This document shows, piece by piece, positions 41,266 to 51,559 of a stretch of DNA of 64,000 bases (position 1 is the stretch's first letter; every line of letters begins with the position of its first letter). The translations under genes were made by a program, and so were the position numbers. The stretch covers positions 1-64,000 of the forward strand of contig CACEVU010000006.1 in NCBI GenBank assembly GCA_902563105.1, in the 5' to 3' direction. The stretch comes from an uncultured SAR86 cluster bacterium (GTDB lineage Bacteria; Pseudomonadota; Gammaproteobacteria; Magnimaribacterales; AG-339-G14). The notes under the pieces were generated by a model. It had not been told where the DNA came from, did no database searches, and saw only the letters and a program-made list of their open reading frames with translations.

Positions 41266-42027
41266 TTAATATTTCCCCAAATGCATTCCACCATCTAAAA
41301 GAAGAGTTTCTCCTGTGATTGTGGAACCTGATTCAACAAAATAACAAATAGTTTCGGCTACTTGTTCAGCTGTGCAGGTTAAATTCAATGGAACGTTTTC
41401 TTCTGTAGTTTTTTTCACGAATTCGTAGGTTTCTTCGCCTAAACCGTTTTTTAACCAGTCTCCTTGGATGAATCCTGGACAAATTGCGTTTACTCTTATT
41501 GGACCCAAAGCTCTTGCAAGGGATTTAGTCATGTTGATTAATGCTCCTTTTGAAGCTGCATATGCTACTGAACTACCGATTCCCAAAACTCCTGCGATAG
41601 ATGCAACGTTTACTACTGAAGGATTATCTGATTCAGCTAGATATTCTCTTGATTCTTTAATCATCATATAGGGACCAACAGTATTTATAGCGTAAAGCCC
41701 TAAAAAGTCTTCTTTAGAAAGGCCTTCCAGATTATCATGCGCATTAAATTTTGTCGTTCCTGCGTTATTTATAAGTGCATCCAGCTTTCCAAACTTATCA
41801 ATTGTATCTTTGACTGTTTTTGCACATAAATCTGGCTGTGAAACATCAGCCTGAATCACAATTGTTTCTGCACCATGTGTTTCACAGTCCTGACAAATCT
41901 CTTTGGCAGCATCCATTGAGCTAGAACAAGTAATTGCCAGATTCCAGCCTTTTTTAGCAAGAAGTATAGACACTTCAGCCCCTACTCCCCTGCTTCCTCC
42001 TGTTATAATTGCAACTGGTTTTGTCAT
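41266..42027 (-). CDS. Short-chain dehydrogenase/reductase, FabG-like
   Basis: 253-aa Rossmann enzyme. The cofactor site is AIITGGSRGVGAEV (about 6-19), the structural NNAG is present (LINNAGTTKF), and the catalytic Ser...Tyr-x-x-x-Lys is SVAYAASKGAL (about 155). The end DGGMHLGKY is usual for tetrameric SDRs. Substrate unknown; it may not be a fatty-acid synthesis gene, since no fab genes are near. It follows serA on the same strand by 1 bp. Confidence 0.85.
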   Translation of the reverse strand: MTKPVAIITGGSRGVGAEVSILLAKKGWNLAITCSSSMDAAKEICQDCETHGAETIVIQADVSQPDLCAKTVKDTIDKFGKLDALINNAGTTKFNAHDNLEGLSKEDFLGLYAINTVGPYMMIKESREYLAESDNPSVVNVASIAGVLGIGSSVAYAASKGALINMTKSLARALGPIRVNAICPGFIQGDWLKNGLGEETYEFVKKTTEENVPLNLTCTAEQVAETICYFVESGSTITGETLLLDGGMHLGKY

Positions 42028-42028
42028 T

Positions 42029-43210
42029 TCACACCTCTCTTACCGAAATTACATCTTCGAGTGATGATAATTCACCTAAAACTTTTTCTGATGGTTTAGT
42101 TTCCAAATCAATCACGTTATAGGCTAAATCTCCTCTACTTTTGTTTACCATATCAATAATATTTAATTTATTCTCAGCTAGCACCGTCGTAATCTTTCCA
42201 ATCATGCCTGGGTGATTTTTATTTGATATTGTGATTCTAAAATCAGATAACCTAGGCTCGATTAATTCAGGAAAATTTACAGAATTCCTAATATTTCCAT
42301 TGTTTAAAAAGTCGTCTAATTGTTCTGCTGCCATTACCGAACAATTTTCTTCGGCTTGGCTGGTACTTGCGCCTATGTGTGGCAGAATAATTACATCGTA
42401 TTTGGTTTTAGCTCTCGAAATAAGATCTAAATCTGCAAAATCCGTAATGTATTTGCTTAAAGTTTGATCGTCTAGGCTTTTAATAATATCTGTTGAGACT
42501 ACAATTTCATCTCTTGCAAAGTTTATAAGTCTCAGTCCTTTTTTAGCATTTTTTAATAATTCTTCATTGATAAGCCCTTTTGTTGCATCGTTTGCAGGTA
42601 CATGAAGAGAGATGTAATCAGAATCTTTAAAAACATCTTCTATTTTTTCTTTTCGTTCAACTTGGTTAGGTAGTTTCCATGCTGCTTCAACAGTAATTGC
42701 AGGATCAAAGCCTATAACGTTCATTCCAAGCATAACACCCATATCCGCGACTTTTGCTCCTATTGCGCCCATGCCGATAACACCTAGAGTTCCTCCAGAT
42801 AGTTCTCGCCCCTTAAAGCTTTTCTTCCCTGATTCAATAAGGGGTTTTAATTCATCTTGCTTGGCTTCATCTATTGAATGAACAAAATTTGCTCCTTGAA
42901 ACAGTCCTCTTGAAGACATAAGTAAAGCTGCAAGAACTATCTCCTTGACGGCATTTGCATTAGCTCCAGGAGTATTGAATACTGGAATACCTAGCTCAGA
43001 ACATTCTTCTACAGGAATATTGTTTACTCCTGCGCCAGCTCTGGCAATCGCTTTTAGATTATTACCAAATTCATTTGAACTGAGTTTATAGCTCCTCAAA
43101 ATGATTGCATCGGGATCGGTTAAACTTTCAGATATCTCAAATTTCTTTTCTTTGAGAAGAATTAATCCTTTTTCAGAGATTGCGTTAAAAGTTTTGATTT
43201 TTTGTGTCAT
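42029..43210 (-). CDS. serA: D-3-phosphoglycerate dehydrogenase
   Basis: About 393 aa, first enzyme of serine synthesis. The NAD-binding region is GGTLGVIGMGAIGAKVADMG (about 140); catalytic His in ILPHIGAST (about 275). The C-terminal ACT regulatory domain starts around 320 (DFRITISNKNHPGMIGKITTVLAENKLNI), suggesting serine feedback control. The track start at 43264 has 18 extra residues; the ATG at 43210 (MTQKIKTF) is preferred. It diverges from argF with a 72-bp spacer. Confidence 0.92.
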   Translation of the reverse strand: MTQKIKTFNAISEKGLILLKEKKFEISESLTDPDAIILRSYKLSSNEFGNNLKAIARAGAGVNNIPVEECSELGIPVFNTPGANANAVKEIVLAALLMSSRGLFQGANFVHSIDEAKQDELKPLIESGKKSFKGRELSGGTLGVIGMGAIGAKVADMGVMLGMNVIGFDPAITVEAAWKLPNQVERKEKIEDVFKDSDYISLHVPANDATKGLINEELLKNAKKGLRLINFARDEIVVSTDIIKSLDDQTLSKYITDFADLDLISRAKTKYDVIILPHIGASTSQAEENCSVMAAEQLDDFLNNGNIRNSVNFPELIEPRLSDFRITISNKNHPGMIGKITTVLAENKLNIIDMVNKSRGDLAYNVIDLETKPSEKVLGELSSLEDVISVREV

Positions 43211-43282
43211 GTGAATTTTATTTCTTTGATGAAGTCTATTAGTATTAGTTTTTAGACTCTGCAATTCTATAGCTTAAATCAA

Positions 43283-44179
43283 ATGAGACCAAAACATTTC
43301 TTAAATTTTGAAGATTACTCGAAAGAAGATTTAGTTGAAATCATAAATAGAGGAATTGTGATTAAAAATAATAAAGAGACATCTGAAGATCTTAATAAAA
43401 AGACTTTAGCTCTGGTGTTTCAAAAACCCTCCACCAGAACCAGAGTATCTTTTGAAATTGCAATGAATAGACTTGGTGGTAATACACTATTTTTAAGCTC
43501 TTCAGAACTGCAATTATCTCGTGGTGAGCCAATACCCGATACAGCTAATGTTTTATCTTCAATGACAGACGTAATTGTATTGAGAAATGATAATCATGAG
43601 GAATTGGTCTTGTTTTCTGAGAATTCTTCTGTTCCTGTCATTAACGGTTTAACTGATTTATTTCATCCTTGCCAGATACTTGCAGATTTAATGACTTTTA
43701 AAGAAAAAAATGGAAATTCTGAACTAAAAAAAGTTTGCTGGATTGGAGATGGCAATAACGTTTGTAATTCTTATATAGAAGCTGCTTCCAAACTTGATTT
43801 TGAAATGAGTATATTTTGTCCAAAAGGCTCTGAGCCTTATCTTCCTCTTTTAGAAAATGGAAAGGAAAACATAACTATAGTTTCATCTAAAAAAGAGGCA
43901 CTGCATAATGCTCAAATAGTTACTACTGATGTTTGGACGTCTATGAATGATGAAGTTTCATCAAAAGAAAGAATGAAAACTTTCAAAAATTTTTTTGTTG
44001 AAGAAAAGGATATGGAACTTGCATCTAGTGAAGCTGTGTTTATGCACTGTTTGCCTGCTCATAGAGGCGAGGAAATAAGCTTTAATATGTTAGAACACGA
44101 TAAAAGTGTCGTCTGGCAACAAGCAGAAAACAGACTACATGTTCAACAAAGTCTCCTTGAATTCCTACTTGCCAATTAA
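43283..44179 (+). CDS. argF: Ornithine carbamoyltransferase
   Basis: 298-aa enzyme making citrulline from ornithine and carbamoyl phosphate. The carbamoyl-phosphate site [19 protein letters not shown] (about 49), the [13 protein letters not shown] block (about 129) and the ornithine-site [12 protein letters not shown] (about 254) are intact. The single-gene context with no other arginine genes does not decide between anabolic and catabolic use; the anabolic is likelier. Overlaps the glpK stop by 15 bp. Confidence 0.95.
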   Translation: MRPKHFLNFEDYSKEDLVEIINRGIVIKNNKETSEDLNKKTLALVFQKPSTRTRVSFEIAMNRLGGNTLFLSSSELQLSRGEPIPDTANVLSSMTDVIVLRNDNHEELVLFSENSSVPVINGLTDLFHPCQILADLMTFKEKNGNSELKKVCWIGDGNNVCNSYIEAASKLDFEMSIFCPKGSEPYLPLLENGKENITIVSSKKEALHNAQIVTTDVWTSMNDEVSSKERMKTFKNFFVEEKDMELASSEAVFMHCLPAHRGEEISFNMLEHDKSVVWQQAENRLHVQQSLLEFLLAN

Positions 44180-45610
44180 TTTTTCTAAGTAGCCTCTCCA
44201 AATATCATATCTTTTGAAGTCGTAATCATCGTTGGGTTCGTATTGAGCCCTTGGTATCCAATTATTGGAAATATCTTCAAGCGATACTTCGCCAGATCCA
44301 ATACCTGCAAGAAAAGCAGCACCCAAAGCAGTAGATTCAACAGTTTTAGAACATAAAACTTCCAATTGGATGACATTTGAAAGCAATTGGTTAAAAAAAA
44401 GATTATTTGATAATCCACCGTCAATTCTTAATTCTTCTACTTTGAGCCCATCTCCTTCAAATGAAGAAATAATTTCTTTTGTTTGAAAAGCAACTGCTTC
44501 GTGGGCAGCTAAACTAATCTCTGCTTTACCCGAGTCTCTTGTCAATCCAAATATTGCGCCTCTTGCATCAGGCTCCCAGTGAGGAGCACCTAATCCTACA
44601 AAAGCAGGTATTAAAAAAACACTTGAACTTTGATTTGCTTTTTTGGCAAGTGATTCAGACTCAGAAACCTCTTTGAAGAAGTTCATCCTATCTCGCAACC
44701 ATTGGAAATTAGCCCCCGCCATAAAAATACTTCCCTCTAAAGCGTAGCAAATATCCTTAATTTGATACCCAACGGTAGACAAGAGTCTATTTGAAGAATT
44801 TTGCCTCTCATTGCCGGAATTTGCCATTAAAAAACATCCAGTTCCGAACGTACTTTTTACTTGTCCTTGAGAAAAACATCCTTGCCCTATTAAAGATGCT
44901 TGTTGATCGCCTGCAACACCTGAAATTCTTATTTTTCCGCCAAAAATTTTTGTTGTTCCAAAATCTGAAGCATTTTTAGTTACTTCAGGAAGATTGAGTC
45001 CTCTCAATTCAAATATATCTAATAATTCTTTATCCCAAATACCAAGATCAATATTCAAAAGAGAAGTCCTGGAAGCATTGGTTATGTCGGTTTTAAAAGT
45101 TTTGCCCTGAGTAAGTTTCCAAACAAGGAAAGTATCAATTGTACCGAAAAAGTATTTTTTAGGATCAACCTTGTGTTTATTAATCAGCCAGCGTGCTTTT
45201 GACGCCGAAAAATAAGGATCCAAAAGCAAACCCGTTTTTTCTGTGATTATCTTCTCTAAACCTTTGGCTTTAAGTTCCTCGCAATATTTTGCGGTTCTTC
45301 TATCTTGCCAAACAATAGCTTTATCAAGAACTTTACCTTTATTGTCCCATAGCATTATCGTTTCTCTTTGATTTGTAATGCCTATAGATATTATGTCCTC
45401 GCTTTTAACTTCATTTTTTGCCATTAAAGACTTTGTTGTTTCAAAAACCGAACGCCAAATTTCTTCGGGATCATGCTCCACCAAGCCTTCGGCCGGGTAG
45501 TATTGTTTAAACTCTTTTTGTTCCTGCGAAAGTTGGTCAAAAGATGAGTTATATAAAACAGCTCTTGAGCTAGTGGTTCCCTGATCTATAGAAATGAAAA
45601 ATTTAGACAT
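44165..45610 (-). CDS. glpK: Glycerol kinase
   Basis: 481-aa FGGY kinase phosphorylating glycerol. The first phosphate loop SIDQGTTSSRAVLYN (about 7-21), the region ITNQRETIMLWD (about 77), and the FGGY block LRIDGGLSNNLFFNQLLSNV (about 390) are clear. The preferred start is the ATG at 45610 (MSKFFISIDQG); the ATG at 45628 adds 6 residues and cannot be excluded, as no ribosome binding site is visible for either. No glpF or glpD is adjacent. Convergent with argF, divergent from nrdA. Confidence 0.94.
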   Translation of the reverse strand: MSKFFISIDQGTTSSRAVLYNSSFDQLSQEQKEFKQYYPAEGLVEHDPEEIWRSVFETTKSLMAKNEVKSEDIISIGITNQRETIMLWDNKGKVLDKAIVWQDRRTAKYCEELKAKGLEKIITEKTGLLLDPYFSASKARWLINKHKVDPKKYFFGTIDTFLVWKLTQGKTFKTDITNASRTSLLNIDLGIWDKELLDIFELRGLNLPEVTKNASDFGTTKIFGGKIRISGVAGDQQASLIGQGCFSQGQVKSTFGTGCFLMANSGNERQNSSNRLLSTVGYQIKDICYALEGSIFMAGANFQWLRDRMNFFKEVSESESLAKKANQSSSVFLIPAFVGLGAPHWEPDARGAIFGLTRDSGKAEISLAAHEAVAFQTKEIISSFEGDGLKVEELRIDGGLSNNLFFNQLLSNVIQLEVLCSKTVESTALGAAFLAGIGSGEVSLEDISNNWIPRAQYEPNDDYDFKRYDIWRGYLEKLIGK

Positions 45611-45628
45611 GTATGCATTTATATACAC

Positions 45629-45637
45629 TTATACACA
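45629..45637 (+). promoter_or_regulatory. DnaA box upstream of nrdA
   Basis: TTATACACA fits the DnaA consensus TTWTNCACA. It lies 145 bp before the nrdA start. In E. coli, nrdAB transcription is DnaA-regulated, so the position makes sense. Confidence 0.5.
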
Positions 45638-45686
45638 GCCTATCCACTAAATTTTCATATATTGTTGTATTGCTTTTTTTGTAAAA

Positions 45687-45733
45687 ACCCTTTATCTTGT
45701 ACTTTATTGTAATAGAAACACAATATATAGTGT
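45687..45733 (+). promoter_or_regulatory. NrdR box pair upstream of nrdAB
   Basis: ACACAATATATAGTGT (45718-45733) is a full match to the 16-bp NrdR box. A degenerate copy, ACCCTTTATCTTGTAC (45687-45702), lies exactly 31 bp upstream, the spacing expected for NrdR tandem boxes, with about 11 of 16 positions agreeing. NrdR, an ATP/dATP-binding repressor, would switch off nrdAB when dNTPs are sufficient. Confidence 0.8.
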
Positions 45734-45773
45734 TTATTTCATAGATTTTAATAGCTTTAAAATAGGAATTGTT

Positions 45774-48590
45774 TTGGAGACAACAAGTACAATAGAAGAA
45801 AATAAGACGGAAACTGCTAAAACAACCACTAAAAAAGCAGTGGTTTCCCCTGGACAATTAAGAATTATCAAAAGAAATGGTTCGGTTGTCGATTTTGACG
45901 GTTCAAAAATAGAAATAGCAATTACCAAAGCATTTCTAGCTGTTCATACTAGTGCAGCAGCGGCTTCGTCTAGCGTACACAAACGGGTCACTTCTCTAAG
46001 CAATCAAGTTGAAGACATTTTCAGAAAAAGGATGCCCTCTGGAGGAACAATTCATATTGAGGAAATTCAAGATCAAGTGGAACTTGCTCTAATGAGGTCT
46101 GAAGAACATAAGGTGGCGAGAGAGTATGTTCTTTACAGGGCAGAAAGAGCAAATCAGAGGGCAATAGAGACACATATTCATAATCGTCCAGAAAAGGAAG
46201 ATCTCCCAACCTCAGAAAGAATAGAAATAATAGCTCAAGAAGCCTGCCTTGGGTTAGACGGGACCGAAAGCCAAAAAATCATTTCTGAAGCGAACAAAAA
46301 TCTCTATGAAGGAGCACCGGAACACGAAATTAAGGAAGCCTTGGTTCTGTCTGCAAGATCACTTGTAGAGATTGAGCCTAATTATACTTACGCTACAGCT
46401 CGTATTCTTCTAGACAGCTTGAGAACAGAAGCTTTATCTTTCCTTGATATCGCAGACAACTCAACACACAAAGAAATGCAAACCTTGTATCCACAAGCAT
46501 TATCTTCTTTCATTGAAAAAGGTATAGAACTTGATCTAATTAATCCTGAACTAGCTAATTTCGATTTAATTGCATTAGGCAAAGCGTTAAAACCAGACAA
46601 CGATTTGCTCTTTTCGTACTTGGGCCTTCAAACACTTTATGACAGATATTTTATTCACTCAAATGAAACCCGACTTGAATTGCCTCAAGTCTTTTTTATG
46701 AGGGTCGCAATGGGCCTGGCTTTAAACGAAGATAATCGAGAACAAAGAGCGCTGGAATTTTATGAACTTTTATCGTCTTTTGACTATATGAGTTCAACAC
46801 CAACACTTTTTAATGCCGGAACGAAGCATTCACAGCTTTCTTCTTGCTATCTAACTACTGTCCCGGACGACTTACATGGAATCTATGGTGCTCTGCAGGA
46901 TAACGCGATGCTCTCTAAATGGGCTGGAGGACTCGGTAATGACTGGACACCAGTTAGAGGAATGGGTGCTCACATCAAAGGAACGAATGGAAAATCTCAA
47001 GGAGTTGTTCCCTTCTTAAAAGTCGTCAATGATACTGCCGTAGCAGTTAATCAGGGAGGAAAACGGAAAGGAGCTGTATGTGCTTATTTGGAAACCTGGC
47101 ACTTAGATATCGAAGAATTTGTAGAATTAAGAAAAAACACTGGTGATGATAGAAGAAGAACTCATGACATGAATACAGCAAATTGGGTTCCTGATCTCTT
47201 TTTAGAAAGAGTGTTCGAAGGAAAAAAATGGACTTTATTCACTCCAAATGAGGTTCCTGAACTACATGATCTGTCTGGAGAGGCATTTAAGGAGAAATAC
47301 GAAGAATATGAAAAGCTTGCTCAAGAAGGGAAAATGAAGGCCTTCAAAGAAGTGGAAGCAGAAGAACTTTGGAGAAAAATATTATCTATGCTCTTTGAAA
47401 CAGGTCATCCATGGATAACTTTCAAAGATGCGTGTAATTTAAGATCGCCACAACAACATACAGGGGTCATCCATTCATCTAACCTTTGCACCGAAATTAC
47501 TTTAAATACCTCTGATGATGAAATTGCAGTATGTAATCTTGGTTCAATTAACATTCCAAATCACCTTGATACTGAAGGCAACTTGGATAAAAAGAAACTA
47601 CATAAAAATGTTACCACTGCCATAAGGATGCTCGATAATGTAATTGACATTAACTATTACGCTGTACCGCAAGCAGAAAATTCTAACTTCAAGCACCGCC
47701 CCATTGGAATGGGAATCATGGGCTTCCAAGATGCCCTTTACATTAAAAAAATACCTTATGCCTCCGAAGCAGCAGTTGACTTTGCTGACGAATCTATGGA
47801 AATGGTAAGTTATATGGCTATTAACGCTTCCTCTGACCTAGCAAAAGAAAGAGGCTCCTATTCTTCATTTGAGGGCTCGCTCTGGAGCAAAGGGATTTTA
47901 CCTTTGGACTCCATAGATATTCTTGAGAAACAAAGAGGAAAAGACTACATCGAAGTAGATAAGACAACCCGCCTCGACTGGGATGCCCTAAGGGAAAAGG
48001 TCAAAACACAAGGCATGCGTAATTCCAATACTATGGCAATTGCTCCAACTGCAACTATTGCAAACATTACAGGCCTCACTCAATCCATAGAGCCTACTTA
48101 TTCAAATTTATTTGTTAAATCAAACCTTTCAGGAGAATTTACAGTTGTAAATATGCATTTAGTAGCTGCCCTAAAGGAAATAGACATGTGGGATGAAGTT
48201 ATGGTTTATGATCTCAAGAATCTAAATGGAAGCTTGGAGAGTATTTCTCGAGTACCAGAAAATTTAAAAAAACTCTTTGCAACTTCATTTGAAGTAGAAC
48301 CAAAATGGTTAATTGAGGCGGCCAGTAGAAGACAAAAATGGATTGACCAAAGTCAATCTTTAAATCTTTACGTTTCAGAGCCAAACGGAAAAAAGCTAGA
48401 TGTTATGTACAGGATGGCTTGGTTAAGAGGTTTGAAAACAACTTACTATCTGAGATCAAGAAGCGCCACGACAACCGAAAAATCAACAATAACAAATATG
48501 GAACTTAATGCTGTTAAGTCTGAGCCACAAGCTTATGATCAACCGGCAGCTTGTTCCATTGATGACCCTGACTGCGAGGCATGTCAGTAA
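45774..48590 (+). CDS. nrdA: Ribonucleoside-diphosphate reductase, class Ia alpha subunit
   Basis: 938-aa catalytic subunit converting NDPs to dNDPs. An ATP-cone domain lies at about residues 25-115 ([21 protein letters not shown]), giving allosteric control. Active-site pieces are [28 protein letters not shown] (the NLCxE motif), [14 protein letters not shown] and the C-terminal redox cysteines [12 protein letters not shown]. Translation starts at a TTG after AGGAA; no ATG alternative exists nearby. Larger than the 761-aa E. coli NrdA because of N-terminal and internal extensions. Operon with nrdB. Confidence 0.95.
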   Translation: METTSTIEENKTETAKTTTKKAVVSPGQLRIIKRNGSVVDFDGSKIEIAITKAFLAVHTSAAAASSSVHKRVTSLSNQVEDIFRKRMPSGGTIHIEEIQDQVELALMRSEEHKVAREYVLYRAERANQRAIETHIHNRPEKEDLPTSERIEIIAQEACLGLDGTESQKIISEANKNLYEGAPEHEIKEALVLSARSLVEIEPNYTYATARILLDSLRTEALSFLDIADNSTHKEMQTLYPQALSSFIEKGIELDLINPELANFDLIALGKALKPDNDLLFSYLGLQTLYDRYFIHSNETRLELPQVFFMRVAMGLALNEDNREQRALEFYELLSSFDYMSSTPTLFNAGTKHSQLSSCYLTTVPDDLHGIYGALQDNAMLSKWAGGLGNDWTPVRGMGAHIKGTNGKSQGVVPFLKVVNDTAVAVNQGGKRKGAVCAYLETWHLDIEEFVELRKNTGDDRRRTHDMNTANWVPDLFLERVFEGKKWTLFTPNEVPELHDLSGEAFKEKYEEYEKLAQEGKMKAFKEVEAEELWRKILSMLFETGHPWITFKDACNLRSPQQHTGVIHSSNLCTEITLNTSDDEIAVCNLGSINIPNHLDTEGNLDKKKLHKNVTTAIRMLDNVIDINYYAVPQAENSNFKHRPIGMGIMGFQDALYIKKIPYASEAAVDFADESMEMVSYMAINASSDLAKERGSYSSFEGSLWSKGILPLDSIDILEKQRGKDYIEVDKTTRLDWDALREKVKTQGMRNSNTMAIAPTATIANITGLTQSIEPTYSNLFVKSNLSGEFTVVNMHLVAALKEIDMWDEVMVYDLKNLNGSLESISRVPENLKKLFATSFEVEPKWLIEAASRRQKWIDQSQSLNLYVSEPNGKKLDVMYRMAWLRGLKTTYYLRSRSATTTEKSTITNMELNAVKSEPQAYDQPAACSIDDPDCEACQ

Positions 48591-48609
48591 ATTTTATAAG
48601 GAGGTAGAT

Positions 48610-49839
48610 ATGTTATCTTGGGATGACTTTAATACAACAGAAGAAACACTCACAAAACCAACTGCAGAGCAGGTAGTGGCTAAACCGGTAATCGAAGAAA
48701 AAGTAGAAGCCGACACAAGTGCAGCTCCTGTCTCAAAAGGTTCGGGTTCCATAAATAATGTAGCCGAAGCACTGGAAAACCTAGATATTGAAAAAGGCCT
48801 AGAAGAATTAGAAGGAGCTTCAGGCAGAGTAGATGTTGATCAGAAACAAATGATCAATTGTCGAGCAGACGTTAACCAATTAGTGCCTTTTAAATATGAT
48901 TGGGCGTGGCAAAAATACCTCGATGGCAGCGCCAATCACTGGATGCCTCAAGAAATCAATATGACAGCTGATGTTGCTCTTTGGAAAGATCCCAAAGGCT
49001 TAACTGAAGATGAAAGAAGGATTGTAATGAGAAATCTTGGGTTTTTCTCTACCGCGGATTCTTTAGTTGCCAATAATATTGTCCTATCTGTTTACCGTCA
49101 TATTACTAATCCAGAATGTAGACAATACTTGCTGAGGCAGGCTCTAGAAGAGGCAATTCATACTCATGCTTATCAATACGTTATTGAATCTTTAGGAATG
49201 GATGAAGGAGAAATTTTCAACATGTACAAGGAAGTTCCTTCGGTTGCTAGAAAAGCGGCCTGGGCTTTACCATTTACAGATTCTCTAGCCGACCAAAAGT
49301 TCCAAACAGGAACTCTAGAAGATGACAAAACACTTTTAAGAAATCTTATAGCTTTCTACTGTGTTCTAGAAGGTATTTTCTTTTACTGTGGCTTCACTCA
49401 GATTTTATCTATGGGAAATAGAAATAAAATGACTGGAACAGCAGAACAGTTTCAATACATCTTAAGAGATGAATCGATGCATGTTAATTTTGGGATTGAT
49501 ATGATTAATCAAATCAAGTTGGAAAATCCTCAGTTGTGGGATGATGCTATGCAAACTGAAGCTAGAAACATGATATTGCAAGGTACGCAATTAGAAATCG
49601 AATATGCTCACGACACCATGCCTGGAGGAATCCTAGGAATGAATGCTGAAAGCATGGCCGACTACTTAAAATTTATTGCAAACAGAAGACTTACCCAAAT
49701 TGGACTTGAAGAAGAATTTCCAAATGCAACAAATCCCTTCCCTTGGATGTCTGAAATCATGGACTTGCGTAAAGAAAAGAATTTCTTTGAAACCCGTGTC
49801 ATTGAGTACCAGACTGGTGGCGCTCTGACTTGGGACTGA
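48610..49839 (+). CDS. nrdB: Ribonucleoside-diphosphate reductase, beta subunit
   Basis: 409-aa radical-generating subunit. Iron ligands and the radical-site region are visible: the first acid in [38 protein letters not shown] (E, H ligands), EGIFFYCGF and [11 protein letters not shown] (E, H ligands). The usual tyrosyl-radical residue should lie in the HTHAYQYV stretch. The track start at 48508 lies inside nrdA; AGGAGG then ATG at 48610 gives [12 protein letters not shown]. An N-terminal 60-residue acidic/Ala-rich extension precedes the core. Confidence 0.95.
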   Translation: MLSWDDFNTTEETLTKPTAEQVVAKPVIEEKVEADTSAAPVSKGSGSINNVAEALENLDIEKGLEELEGASGRVDVDQKQMINCRADVNQLVPFKYDWAWQKYLDGSANHWMPQEINMTADVALWKDPKGLTEDERRIVMRNLGFFSTADSLVANNIVLSVYRHITNPECRQYLLRQALEEAIHTHAYQYVIESLGMDEGEIFNMYKEVPSVARKAAWALPFTDSLADQKFQTGTLEDDKTLLRNLIAFYCVLEGIFFYCGFTQILSMGNRNKMTGTAEQFQYILRDESMHVNFGIDMINQIKLENPQLWDDAMQTEARNMILQGTQLEIEYAHDTMPGGILGMNAESMADYLKFIANRRLTQIGLEEEFPNATNPFPWMSEIMDLRKEKNFFETRVIEYQTGGALTWD

Positions 49840-50582
49840 AGAAAAAAAACTCTCCTTTAATAGTTGCGCATCGTGGGGCTTCCATGGAAGCCCCCGAAAA
49901 TACTATTCCTGCGATTAAAAAAGCCTGGGAAATAGGAGTTGACGCAATAGAAGTAGACCTTAGGCAGACTAAAGATAAAGAACTTGTTTCAGTACATGAT
50001 GCTAGTCTTGCTAGGATAAGTAATAAAACCTGGTCAATTGCAAGATCAAACTATAAAACATTAAAAGCAACTGATGTAGGAAGTTGGCGATCTGAAAAGT
50101 TTAGTGGAACTTCAATCGCAAAGTTAGAGGATATACTTGTGACAATACCAAAAAAAAAGAAAGTCTTCATCGAAATAAAACCAAGTAACTTATCTTTCGA
50201 AAAACTTAGTAGTCTTATAAAAAAAGGATTAATTACAAGTAAAAATAGCCATTTTTTATGCTTCTATCCTAATGTAATTAAGAAATTGAAAAATACGTTT
50301 CCAGATATTCCTGCTACATTGAATGTTGTTCCAGTATTTTATAATTATGATTTTGAGAGTATCAACAAATCTATAAAGAAATCTCTTTCTTTTGGAATAA
50401 GCCAACATATAGATTCTAAAAAAGGTATCAGTCTTTTAAAAAAATTTAAAGAGGAAGGAAATCATTGTATTTCTTGGACAATAAATAATAAGAAATATAT
50501 GAGAGAGTTGGTAGCAGCGAAAATTGACGCAATCATCACTGACAATCCGAAAAAACTTTTTAAAGTTGTAAACGAAAACTAA
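49830..50582 (+). CDS. Glycerophosphodiester phosphodiesterase
   Basis: 250-aa GDPD TIM-barrel enzyme hydrolysing glycerophosphodiesters to glycerol-3-phosphate and an alcohol. Catalytic elements are [14 protein letters not shown] (His, Glu pair, about 13-26), [19 protein letters not shown] (metal Glu/Asp and second His, about 37-55) and FIEIKP. It is cytosolic, as no signal peptide is present (UgpQ-like). The TTG start overlaps the nrdB stop by 10 bp; no better start precedes the HRG motif. Confidence 0.85.
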   Translation: MGLKKKNSPLIVAHRGASMEAPENTIPAIKKAWEIGVDAIEVDLRQTKDKELVSVHDASLARISNKTWSIARSNYKTLKATDVGSWRSEKFSGTSIAKLEDILVTIPKKKKVFIEIKPSNLSFEKLSSLIKKGLITSKNSHFLCFYPNVIKKLKNTFPDIPATLNVVPVFYNYDFESINKSIKKSLSFGISQHIDSKKGISLLKKFKEEGNHCISWTINNKKYMRELVAAKIDAIITDNPKKLFKVVNEN

Positions 50583-50592
50583 TCTTTAGGTA

Positions 50593-51501
50593 TTAACCTT
50601 TCATGATGAGTTCAAAGATTTTTTGAGATTGCTCTCCACCTTGGTAACAAGGTCTTGCATCTTTCATATCCGAAATCTCATCCCACTTTTCCGCTATATT
50701 TTCAGCAGTCATATCCTCAGCTGTTCCCAAATTTACACCCATAGTTTCATGAACAAATACTCTTGCAAAGACTCCTGCTCCTGCAGACATAATTACGCCA
50801 GTTGGAGCATCTTCTGAGACCATATAAGTTACCGCGGGCGTAACATGATCTGGTTGAATTTGATCTAAAACTTCTCCAGGCATTAAGTCTTCTGTCATTC
50901 TGGTACCCGCAACTGGAGCCAAGGCATTGCATTTAATATTGTATTTAGCGCCTTCCAACTTCAAAGTGTTGATAAGCCCAACCACGCCCATTTTTGCTGC
51001 TCCATAATTTGTTTGTCCAAAATTTCCATACAGACCACTTGATGATGAAGTGACAACAATTCGACCATAATTCTGTTCTTTCATAATCTCCCATACTGCC
51101 TTTGTACAATTGACTGTGCCCATTAAATGCACTTCTAAAACCATACGAAAGTCTTCATCCGTTACTTTCGAAAATGATTTATCTCTCAAGATACCTGCGT
51201 TATTAACTAAAATATCAATTCTTCCGTATGCTTCCATGGTTTGCTTTACCATATCCTCAACTTGCGAGACATCGGTAACACTAGCTCCATTTGCCATAGC
51301 TTCGCCACCAGCGGCTTTTATTTCTTCAACTACTTTTTCTGCTGCTGATAAAGAACCATCATTGGATCCATCTACATTTCCACCAAGATCATTTACGACG
51401 ACCTTTGCTCCCCTTTTTGCTAAATCTAAAGCATGACATCGTCCAAGTCCTCCACCAGCACCAGTTACAATTGCAACTTTTCCATCAAAATTAATAGTCA
51501 T
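50593..51501 (-). CDS. SDR-family 3-hydroxyacyl-CoA dehydrogenase (MFE-2 type)
   Basis: 302-aa short-chain dehydrogenase resembling the dehydrogenase domain of peroxisomal multifunctional enzyme 2: AIVTGAGGGLGRCHALDLAKRGAKVVVNDLGGNVDG (cofactor site, about 9), LVNNAGILRDKSF, and the catalytic TNYGAAKMGVVGL (about 167). The C-terminal extension (EDMTAENIAEKWDEISDMKDARPC) is typical of this subgroup. Probably acts in beta-oxidation of unusual acyl-CoAs. Diverges from the thiolase-like gene. Confidence 0.85.
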   Translation of the reverse strand: MTINFDGKVAIVTGAGGGLGRCHALDLAKRGAKVVVNDLGGNVDGSNDGSLSAAEKVVEEIKAAGGEAMANGASVTDVSQVEDMVKQTMEAYGRIDILVNNAGILRDKSFSKVTDEDFRMVLEVHLMGTVNCTKAVWEIMKEQNYGRIVVTSSSSGLYGNFGQTNYGAAKMGVVGLINTLKLEGAKYNIKCNALAPVAGTRMTEDLMPGEVLDQIQPDHVTPAVTYMVSEDAPTGVIMSAGAGVFARVFVHETMGVNLGTAEDMTAENIAEKWDEISDMKDARPCYQGGEQSQKIFELIMKG

Positions 51502-51559
51502 TTAGTTCTCCATGTTATTTAATAAGCGTTTGATTAACCCAAGTCGCTAATTTTACATC

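Noticed and set aside
45652-45668. Another NrdR-like box (CATATATTGTTGT) 62 bp upstream of the perfect one
   Set aside because: The core is one base short relative to the 16-bp consensus; the degenerate site at exactly 31 bp is a better partner.
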